Shown here: piece after piece, positions 32,754 through 38,582 of the stretch | Position numbering within the stretch: position 1 is the first letter of the stretch | Layout of the letters: each line of letters starts with the position of its first letter | Origin: Acidobacteriaceae bacterium | Lineage (GTDB): Bacteria > Acidobacteriota > Terriglobia > Terriglobales > Acidobacteriaceae | NCBI GenBank assembly: GCA_030041305.1 | Contig: JASHOC010000091.1 | Span: 1-38,582, forward strand | Length of the DNA: 38,582 nt | Direction of reading: 5' to 3' | Notes under the pieces: model-generated | What the model was told of the DNA's origin: nothing | What the model saw: the letters and a program-made list of their open reading frames with translations, nothing else | The model's database searches: none | Made by a program: the position numbers and the translations under genes

Positions 32754-34363
32754 TCATGCCTGAAGAGATTGAAGGCCAAACAACATCGCGGCTCGACACC
32801 GGACGCTATGTGGACATCGTCCGCCGCCGGCACCTTCAGTTCCTGGCGCCGCTTTTTCTTGGATGGCTGGCGGTTTGGGGATCAAGTTGGATTCTGCCAC
32901 CTCGCTATAAGTCTGGCACACTGATCCTGGTAGAACAACCGACGATGCCCAATAGCCTCGTTGCCCCCAATGTGAACGAGGATTTGCAGGATAGATTACA
33001 AAGCATGACACAGCAGATCCTTAGCAGAACTCGCCTCCTACTGATCATCGATAAGTTGAATCTTTACGGGGAGAAGCATCGTGTCCTGACGCCAGACCAG
33101 AAAGTTGCGCTGATGCGTAAGGACATCGATGTCGAACTGGTGCGCGACCCGCAGAATCAAGCGATCACGGCGTTCCGGATTTCTTATTCGGCGCCGGACC
33201 CTCGGGAGGCGCAACAGGTGACCGGCGAACTGACGAATCTATTTATCGATGAGAACACCAGGGTCCGTGAGCAGGAGTCGGAAGACACCACGCGCTTTAT
33301 GGAAGATCAAGTAACAAGTGCGCGGTCGAGCCTAGCCGATCAGGACGCAAAGGTGCGGGCTTTCCAATCCCAGCACGAGGGCGAACTGCCAGACCAACAA
33401 GCAAGCAATCTCCAGATCCTGAGCGGACTGCAAGCGGAGCTACAAAATGAGCAGGATGCGCTGAATGCGGCCACACAAGAGCGGGTGTATCATCAGTCTC
33501 TGATCGACCAATACCGCGCACTGCAGGGAACATCTCGGACGACTACGGGGGCGCCGACCGGCTTGGCGGGGGTTGACCAGCGGCTCGAGTCGCTCAGGGC
33601 GAAACTCGCGGATCTGAGCACTCGTTATACCGATCAGTATCCGGAAATTCAGGATTTGAAGGAAGAGATCGCGAAGACCGAAAAAACGAGAGAACAACTG
33701 ATCGCCAACATGCAAAGCGGAGTGAGCGGCAAGCAGCTCAAGGCGGACAACGCATCGCCGGTTGTAACCGATCCTGCGCAAGATGGGCCATTTCTCCAAC
33801 TCCAGAGCCAGTTGCAGGCCGATCAAATCGAGATCTCCAATCGCGAGCAGGCGATCGCCAGCCTAAAGTTGCGCATCAGCCAATATCAGGCGCGTCTGAG
33901 CGAGGAGCCTGCTGTCGAGCAACAACTGGCGGATTTGACCCGAGGCTACGATCAATCGAAGGCGAACTTCGACGATCTGCTGAAGAAGGAAAGCGAATCG
34001 CAGATGGCCACCAGCATGGAGCAGATGCAGGAAGGCGAGCGGTTTACCATGATCGATCCACCCAGTCTGCCTATCAAGCCGGACTTTCCCAACCGGCTGA
34101 AAATGTGCGGAATGGGCTTGGGCGTTGGATTCGCGTTAGGCATTCTGATTGTCGCCGGATTGGAGTTTCTGGACGATCGCTTGCATACTGAGCAACAGAT
34201 CCGAAATCTATTGCCTGTGACGGTCGTCGCGGAAGTACCGAATATATCCAGCCCGCACGACGAAGGTAAGCGCAAGAGGAGATTGGTATTGGGATGGGCG
34301 ATGACGGCACTCATCGTTGCCGCCATTGCAGGTGGCTCCGCCTTCAGTTATCTGCACGACTAG
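32750..34363 (+). CDS. Wzz/GNVR polysaccharide chain-length determinant protein
   Basis: This 537-aa inner-membrane protein belongs to the polysaccharide co-polymerase family. A short cytoplasmic N-terminus is followed by a transmembrane helix (LQFLAPLFLGWLAVWGSSWI). A Wzz domain with YKSGTLILVEQPTMPNSLV comes next, then a long coiled-coil (about residues 180-430, rich in Gln/Glu/Leu). The Pro-rich segment before the second helix (DPPSLPIKPDFPNRLK) is the classic Wzz signature, followed by GLGVGFALGILIVAGLEFL. A third hydrophobic segment (LGWAMTALIVAAIAGGSAF) ends the protein, which is unusual. There is no fused kinase; the separate BY-kinase encoded two genes downstream is the likely partner. 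The start is ATG 32750 overlapping the preceding stop; ATG 32756 is possible. Confidence 0.88.
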   Translation: MIMPEEIEGQTTSRLDTGRYVDIVRRRHLQFLAPLFLGWLAVWGSSWILPPRYKSGTLILVEQPTMPNSLVAPNVNEDLQDRLQSMTQQILSRTRLLLIIDKLNLYGEKHRVLTPDQKVALMRKDIDVELVRDPQNQAITAFRISYSAPDPREAQQVTGELTNLFIDENTRVREQESEDTTRFMEDQVTSARSSLADQDAKVRAFQSQHEGELPDQQASNLQILSGLQAELQNEQDALNAATQERVYHQSLIDQYRALQGTSRTTTGAPTGLAGVDQRLESLRAKLADLSTRYTDQYPEIQDLKEEIAKTEKTREQLIANMQSGVSGKQLKADNASPVVTDPAQDGPFLQLQSQLQADQIEISNREQAIASLKLRISQYQARLSEEPAVEQQLADLTRGYDQSKANFDDLLKKESESQMATSMEQMQEGERFTMIDPPSLPIKPDFPNRLKMCGMGLGVGFALGILIVAGLEFLDDRLHTEQQIRNLLPVTVVAEVPNISSPHDEGKRKRRLVLGWAMTALIVAAIAGGSAFSYLHD

Positions 34364-34376
34364 GCTCTCGTTCCCC

Positions 34377-35258
34377 ATGTACAAAGATTTTTTTCATCTT
34401 GCGCGGAACCCCTTCGATCTCACCCCTGATCCCAGGTGTTTTGTTCCCAGCGGACGGCATAACGAGGCTTTGGCAACCCTCTACTACGGGGTGAGGCGGC
34501 ACAAAGGGTTCGTGGTTTTAACTGGAGAAATTGGGACGGGAAAAACCCTGCTATTGCGCTGTCTATTGGATTTGTTCAAAGGGAGCAGAGACATCGCTTA
34601 CGCATACGTTTTCAACGGCCTGCTTTCTCCGATCGAGTTCCTGCAGTACATCCTTTCCGACTTTGGCCTTTCCGCCTCGAACAAAAGCAAATGGGAGCTG
34701 CTGCTCGACCTGGGAAAGTTTTTGGCTTCCCGAGGATCGATGGGACAGACGACGGTTTTGATCGTTGACGAGGCCCACCACTTGTCCGAGGATCTCTTAG
34801 AGGAGATCCGATTATTGTCCAACCTCGAAACAACGAACGACAAGCTTCTGCAGATTGTTTTGGTTGGACAGCCTGAACTTGATGAGAAGCTAGATTCCGT
34901 CAATCTACGGCAACTCAAGCAGAGAATCGCCCTCCGCACACATCTTAGCCCTCTGAACGCCGCAGAAACGGCCGAATACATTTCGGAAAGATTGCGGATT
35001 GCGGGAGCCGATTCGAAACGGACTGCGATTTTTCCTCCGGAAACCATCACTGCTGTGTTCCACCACGCGCGAGGTGTGCCACGTCTGATCAACACAATTT
35101 GCGAAAACGCGTTGATCAGCGCCTATGCGCGACAGTCATCCAGCGTAGCCCCGGACATGGTGGACGATGTGGCGAAGGAGTTTCGGCTCGATGCCAAAAA
35201 TGGGCGTGGGAACGAACGAACTTTAACCAGAGCGAGTTGGATGCGCAACGGGCTCTAG
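34377..35258 (+). CDS. ExeA-like AAA ATPase of PEP-CTERM/EPS loci
   Basis: This 293-aa ATPase starts MYKDFFHLARNPFDLTPDPR, the typical opening of ExeA/TIGR03015-type putative secretion ATPases. Walker A is LTGEIGTGKTLLLRCL (near residues 47-62) and Walker B is VLIVDEAHHLSEDLLEEIRL (near 127). A sensor/lid region contains GVPRLINTICENALISAYAR. It has no peptidoglycan-binding domain. The family is a constant companion of Wzz and BY-kinase genes in exosortase-linked EPS loci, with unknown mechanism. After 35215 the adjacent frame encodes a plausible continuation (SELDAQRALVELRR onward) that ends at 35362 inside the kinase start, so the C-terminus may be frameshifted. Confidence 0.85.
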   Translation: MYKDFFHLARNPFDLTPDPRCFVPSGRHNEALATLYYGVRRHKGFVVLTGEIGTGKTLLLRCLLDLFKGSRDIAYAYVFNGLLSPIEFLQYILSDFGLSASNKSKWELLLDLGKFLASRGSMGQTTVLIVDEAHHLSEDLLEEIRLLSNLETTNDKLLQIVLVGQPELDEKLDSVNLRQLKQRIALRTHLSPLNAAETAEYISERLRIAGADSKRTAIFPPETITAVFHHARGVPRLINTICENALISAYARQSSSVAPDMVDDVAKEFRLDAKNGRGNERTLTRASWMRNGL

Positions 35259-35345
35259 TTGAGCTGCGAAGGTCTTGGCCGCCCGCGAATTATCATCCGG
35301 ACGATTCAATCCCTGAGGAGACGATCGCTGGGGAAATGACGAGAC

Positions 35346-36353
35346 ATGAGCCGTATATTTGACGCTCTACAACGGTCGGAGTCCGAACTCGCTGGAGCCC
35401 AACTGGCGGCGTTAACGTCAGCGACCGATCTGCTGCAGCGCGCAGAAGACAGGGTCGCGTCGGCCGGAGAATTGGACAGTCTGGTCGGGGATTCTGAAGC
35501 GGGCGGGATTTCATCTGGATCAACGCCATCTGCGTTGAAAAGCCCGCTTCGGGAAGTGTCTGGAGAGGAATCTTTTAGCAAATCGGAGTCGCCGCAAGCC
35601 GACGCTCTGCGGCAAGGATTCAACCAGATTCGCAGCGTGCCGGTTTCGCTCTCACCGCAAAGCCGTCTGGTGAGCGTGACCGAAAGAGATAGCCCCGCAG
35701 CGGAGGCATTTCGGCTTTTGGGAGTGCGCTTGCGGCATTTGCGCCGCGACCGGCCGCTCAAAAAAGTTCTGATTACCAGCACCGCTCCTCAGGAGGGCAA
35801 AAGTTTTGCCGCCACTAACCTAGCGTGCACCATTGCGTCGGGGACCCGGCAGAGGGTGCTACTGCTGGATGGGGATCTGCGCCGCCCATCTCTCACACAA
35901 ATATTTGGATTGGGATCAATCCCCGGAGTTTCCGAGTGGCTGCGGGGCGAAGGCAATCTTACGTCGAGTATTCGGTATCTTGAAGCCCCGGCCATCTGGA
36001 TTCTGCCCGCGGGATGTCCGCCCGGGAATCCTTTGGAGCTCATCCAATCGGCGAAATTGGGGACGATGATGGAAGAGCTGACTGCCTCGTTTGACTGGAT
36101 CATCATCGATTCTCCTCCCGTGCTTCCTCTAGGGGACACCAGCGTATGGGCGCGGTTGGCGGATGGAATCCTATTGGTTACACGGCAGGGAACTACCGAG
36201 AAACGCAAATTGCAAAGGGGGCTTGACGCTCTCGAGCCGGGGAAGGTTGTCGGCGCATTGTTGAATTCCTTTACCGGCGTCACAGAAAAAGACTATTACT
36301 ATTACCGCCATGCGCCCGTCAATTCGCAACCAACAGATGACTCAGCCAATTAA
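35346..36353 (+). CDS. BY-kinase (CpsD/CapB/EpsB-type tyrosine autokinase)
   Basis: This 335-aa cytoplasmic kinase starts MSRIFDALQRSESELAGAQL, a form common in PEP-CTERM-associated BY-kinases. A low-complexity linker extends to about residue 100. Walker A is STAPQEGKSFAATNLA (near 140-155), Walker A' is VLLLDGDLRRPSLTQIF and Walker B is FDWIIIDSPPVLPLGD. The C-terminus carries four consecutive tyrosines (DYYYYRH), the expected autophosphorylation cluster. It has no membrane helix, so it should dock on the Wzz-like protein encoded upstream. Cycles of phosphorylation in such pairs control polymer length and export. A gap of 87 bp separates it from the ATPase gene unless that gene is frameshifted. 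Confidence 0.92.
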   Translation: MSRIFDALQRSESELAGAQLAALTSATDLLQRAEDRVASAGELDSLVGDSEAGGISSGSTPSALKSPLREVSGEESFSKSESPQADALRQGFNQIRSVPVSLSPQSRLVSVTERDSPAAEAFRLLGVRLRHLRRDRPLKKVLITSTAPQEGKSFAATNLACTIASGTRQRVLLLDGDLRRPSLTQIFGLGSIPGVSEWLRGEGNLTSSIRYLEAPAIWILPAGCPPGNPLELIQSAKLGTMMEELTASFDWIIIDSPPVLPLGDTSVWARLADGILLVTRQGTTEKRKLQRGLDALEPGKVVGALLNSFTGVTEKDYYYYRHAPVNSQPTDDSAN

Positions 36354-36358
36354 GCCTG

Positions 36359-36540
36359 TTCCCTAGCAAAAACCTGGCTGCATTTAGTACCTATCCATTT
36401 GAATCCTGCACATTTTGCGCAGAATATTTCTGGCGATGTACGTTTCGGTCAGTATTCATGCGGGATTTCGGCATTTTTTCAAAGGCTCCAACTTTCGGGA
36501 AAATGCCAGGTTTTGGTTCCGGCTACGCCGGGTTAGGGAA
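36359..36540. repeat. Nested long-range inverted repeat (182 bp) after the kinase gene
   Basis: TTCCCTA (36359-36365) pairs with TAGGGAA (36534-36540). Inside it AAAACCTGGC (36369-36378) pairs perfectly with GCCAGGTTTT (36505-36514). A short hairpin, CCGGC-TAC-GCCGG, lies at 36519-36531. It could be a decayed mobile element or a structured leader of the next transcript. Confidence 0.4.
36406..36422. promoter_or_regulatory. 17-bp dyad CTGCACA-TTT-TGCGCAG, candidate activator site
   Basis: The arms CTGCACA and TGCGCAG are complementary except for one pair. The site lies about 200 bp upstream of the sigma-54 promoter candidate at 36606-36621. Its half-site TGTGCAG also occurs in the GTGTGCA repeats at 28188, suggesting one shared enhancer-binding protein. 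Confidence 0.4.
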
Positions 36541-36605
36541 TACTTCAAGTTGAGATGTCCATTTGGCTCCAAGCCCTTGGTAAGTTAAGAAGAGAAGTCA
36601 CGATT

Positions 36606-36621
36606 GGGCAAGCGATTTGCA
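36606..36621 (+). promoter_or_regulatory. Strong candidate sigma-54 promoter for the sugar transferase
   Basis: GGGCAAGCGATTTGCA carries GG (36607-36608) and GC (36619-36620) exactly ten bases apart. It matches TGGCAC-N5-TTGCA at 9 of 11 defined positions. Transcription would start near 36632, about 115 bp before the TTG at 36749. It is the best -24/-12 match I found in the locus. Confidence 0.6.
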
Positions 36622-36748
36622 CGTCGTGATCGATCACAGTCAGGATTAAGCTCCGCGCTCATAGAAGCGCATGGGACAAGTCCGGCTCAAATCCTTGCGA
36701 TTCCGCAATAGACGATCAGGCACAGATTGTCTGAGAGAGGAGTGATTC

Positions 36749-37897
36749 TTGGCTCTGTCACGTGTGGATAATGTGTCACGATTGGAAGATGTCGCATCGG
36801 CTGCGGTGCCAAGGGCCGATCGCAACATCTTGACTGAGCAAGCCTTTAAGAGGATGATAGCCGTCGAGCGCAAAAGAACCGAGCGGTCAAAGGAGCCCTT
36901 CCTGCTCATGCTGGTTGAGGCAGGCGATGCGCAAAGCGCGTCGAAAAATGGAAGGTCGCTGGACAGTATCATGTCTGCTTTGGCGCCAACAACAAGGGAG
37001 ACGGACGTTATCGGATGGTACAAGGACCGCGCTGCTATCGGCGTGATGTTCACAGGCCTCGTCGCCAGCGATCGGGGATCGATCCTGACCACCATCCTTA
37101 ACCGAGTCAGCACCGCCCTGCGCAGCGAGTTGTCGTTCGACCAGTTCAGTCAAATCACCATCTCTTTCCACTTCTTTCCCGATGATTGGGACCACGACAA
37201 GTCGGGGCGTCCGAGCAATCTCACGCTTTACCCTGATCTCGAGAGCGCCGTAAACGGAAAACGCTTCGTATTGAGCGTCAAGCGAGCGATGGATGTCGCG
37301 GGAAGCGCGCTCTTGCTCGTTCTTTGCGTCCCTCTTTTTGGAGCGATTGCCGTAAGCATTAAGGCCTCTTCTAGAGGCCCTGTGTTCTTCAAGCAGCACC
37401 GCGTGGGTCAATACGGTCGCCGGTTCACATTTCTCAAGTTCAGGTCGATGTACGTCAACAATGATCACAGCGTTCACGAAGAATATGTGAAGAAGCTCAT
37501 CGCCGGCGACGCTGAGCGCATATCTTTGAACGGAAATGCCGAGGGTGTGTACAAGTTAGCTAACGATAACAGAATTACTTCGTTAGGAAGATTCTTACGG
37601 AAGACCAGCCTCGACGAGTTGCCACAACTCCTCAATGTTCTCTGGGGAGACATGTCGCTCGTAGGTCCTCGGCCGCCGATCCCCTACGAACTAACGGCCT
37701 ATGAAACATGGCATCGCCGACGCCTATTGCAAGTGAAGCCGGGTATTACCGGATTGTGGCAGGTATCTGGACGAAACCGCGTCGGTTTTGACGATATGGT
37801 CCGCCTGGATCTGCATTACGCCACTGAGTGGTCACCGTGGCTCGATTTCAAGATCCTGATGCGTACCCCCGGCGCCGTGATTAAAGGCGCCTATTAA
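36749..37897 (+). CDS. Initiating polyprenyl-phosphate sugar-1-phosphate transferase with GGDEF-like N-terminal domain
   Basis: This 382-aa protein transfers a sugar-1-phosphate to undecaprenyl phosphate to begin EPS repeat-unit assembly at the inner membrane. The catalytic half (from about residue 172) begins RFVLSVKRAMDVAGSALLLV, with one membrane segment. It then shows GPVFFKQHRVGQYGRRFTFL, KFRSMYVNNDHS, FLRKTSLDELPQLLNVLWGD, SLVGPRPP, KPGITGLWQVSGRNRVGFDD and a normal C-terminus. Instead of the usual membrane helices, residues 20-150 look like a degenerate GGDEF fold: LTEQAFKRMIAVERKRTERS, PFLLMLVEAGDA, RETDVIGWYKDRAAIGVMF and ITISFHFFPDD. The GGDEF motif is absent, so any role is sensory or structural. 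The TTG at 36749 with GGAG six bases upstream is the best start; GTG 36743 is possible. Confidence 0.9.
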   Translation: MALSRVDNVSRLEDVASAAVPRADRNILTEQAFKRMIAVERKRTERSKEPFLLMLVEAGDAQSASKNGRSLDSIMSALAPTTRETDVIGWYKDRAAIGVMFTGLVASDRGSILTTILNRVSTALRSELSFDQFSQITISFHFFPDDWDHDKSGRPSNLTLYPDLESAVNGKRFVLSVKRAMDVAGSALLLVLCVPLFGAIAVSIKASSRGPVFFKQHRVGQYGRRFTFLKFRSMYVNNDHSVHEEYVKKLIAGDAERISLNGNAEGVYKLANDNRITSLGRFLRKTSLDELPQLLNVLWGDMSLVGPRPPIPYELTAYETWHRRRLLQVKPGITGLWQVSGRNRVGFDDMVRLDLHYATEWSPWLDFKILMRTPGAVIKGAY

Positions 37898-37899
37898 GC

Positions 37900-38310
37900 G
37901 GCAACGCGAATCCGGAGAACCGCCGCTACCTGGAGTTCCTGTCGGCTCTCCAAGATCCGCGCAACGGCCGCGACAAACTGGACAAGCTCTCGCAGCCGCT
38001 CCGTCGCCAGGGCCGGTCTTATCCCGGTTTCAATTTCTTCGACGTCGGTGACGACGAGCTCTTCCGCGTCATCGCCCGCGGCGAGTTCAACGTCAGCGGC
38101 ATGCAAAACAAAAGCCTGCGCCGCTGCTTACCGGCCAAAACCAGCGCCCAGGTCCCGCCCCTGCTCAAGCGCCTGCACGGATTGATCCGCAGGGTCGGCC
38201 GCACTTATAAGTACTACCTGACCCAGTTCGGCAAACAGGTCATCAACACCGGACTCAAACTCTGCGAGCCCGTCATTATCCCGCAGCTTGCCTGCGCCTA
38301 CGCTGCATAA
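37900..38310 (+). pseudogene. C-terminal fragment of a winged-helix protein
   Basis: From 37900 an open frame without its own N-terminus reads PENRRYLEFLSALQDPRNG, then YPGFNFFDVGDDELFRVIAR, FNVSGMQNKSLRRCLP, RLHGLIRRVGRTYKYYLTQF and LKLCEPVIIPQLACAYAA before TAA. The RRVGRTYKYYLT segment looks like the wing of a winged-helix domain. I recall similar longer proteins in Acidobacteria and other soil bacteria, of unknown function. The fragment begins two bases after the sugar transferase stop and has no plausible start until ATG 38101, so it is a truncated remnant left by a rearrangement. Confidence 0.65.
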
Positions 38311-38384
38311 CTTCCCGATTTTCTGCCCGCTTTGCGCAGATTCTCAGTGGAGAGGGACAAGAACCTGTCCGACAAATCCGGAAG

Positions 38385-38582
38385 TCATAGCTGCCTCAAC
38401 ATGATCTTCAAACAACCAAGCCGGACCATGCCGAGGAAGTTATCAGCGTGAAATTCGTAGCGGACAACCAATCTGCGGAACCGGCGCAGCCAGGCGAACA
38501 GCCGCTCCACCACCCAGCGCCGCAGGTGGCGGCGCAACCCTCGGCCATCCTGCGTCTTGCTCCGCTTCTCGCGGTTGGGAGC
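38385..38582 (-). CDS. IS5-family transposase, C-terminal part (cut by window edge)
   Basis: The minus strand is open from the right edge for 65 codons to TGA at 38385. It encodes [38 protein letters not shown] and KIMLRQL. The WVVERxFAWLxRxRRLxxRYE signature with the catalytic Glu is the C-terminal end of DDE transposases of the IS5 family. The IS end probably lies near 38349-38375, where GGACA-AGAACC-TGTCC forms a small inverted repeat, but the other terminus is outside the window, so the boundary is unproven. Confidence 0.85.
   Translation of the reverse strand, partial: APNREKRSKTQDGRGLRRHLRRWVVERLFAWLRRFRRLVVRYEFHADNFLGMVRLGCLKIMLRQL

Noticed and set aside
1-38582. CRISPR array, tRNA or rRNA genes
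   Set aside because: No regularly spaced direct repeats with unique spacers and no cloverleaf or rRNA-like sequence were recognised; the repeats present are dispersed or short tandem.

Overview
The window looks like chromosomal DNA of an Acidobacteriota member, most likely class Terriglobia. The main evidence is a large Oar-like TonB-dependent receptor with an N-terminal carboxypeptidase-regulatory domain, the remains of an acidobacterial duplicated orphan permease (ADOP), a GldA/GldF/GldG/DUF4340 operon, a DUF5715-type protein, and a high-GC, gene-sparse layout with many short dispersed repeats. This is inference from protein families; no rRNA or tRNA gene is present.

Layout. 1-3140: housekeeping, with tsaD (cut by the left edge, minus strand) divergent from a CCA-adding enzyme and thymidylate kinase. 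3265-4908: a short inverted-repeat element and a convergent exported DUF5715/M15-like protein. 5596-10172: a four-gene ABC operon (ATPase, permease, GldG-like, DUF4340). 10710-16086: the receptor and a stand-alone murC, both on the minus strand. 16471-18756: a wrecked zone with a broken ADOP permease, an intact MarC-family gene and three inverted-repeat elements. 19800-25355: a small exported Tyr/Gly/Pro/Trp-rich protein with a clear terminator, a secreted clan GH-D-like glycosidase, and a large superfamily 1 helicase. 26409-37897: an exopolysaccharide locus. 37900-38582: debris, with a truncated winged-helix gene and the C-terminus of an IS5-family transposase.

The exopolysaccharide locus seems to form one unit. 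An NtrC-type activator with an intact sigma-54 contact motif is followed by a second NtrC-like protein that has lost both the GAFTGA motif and the Walker B aspartate. A NusG/RfaH-like antiterminator comes next, then a Wza-type export protein, an outer-membrane beta-barrel, a Wzz/GNVR chain-length protein, an ExeA-like ATPase, a BY-kinase and an initiating polyprenyl-phosphate sugar transferase whose N-terminus resembles a degenerate GGDEF domain. Candidate sigma-54 (-24/-12) promoters precede the second regulator and the sugar transferase. The gene set resembles PEP-CTERM/exosortase-type EPS loci, but no exosortase lies in the window.

The most unusual signal is a family of 112-113 bp non-coding elements in five copies and two subfamilies (3265, 5177, 16473, 16910, 18642). 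The family plan is TA target duplications, terminal inverted repeats with a shared TTCTCC core, and a hairpin at the exact centre; three of the copies have eroded in one of these features. One copy sits inside the ADOP gene, and removing it with one TA restores the expected reading frame. Another copy supplies the stop codon of the DUF5715 gene. They look like MITEs that an IS630/Tc1-mariner-type transposase could mobilise.
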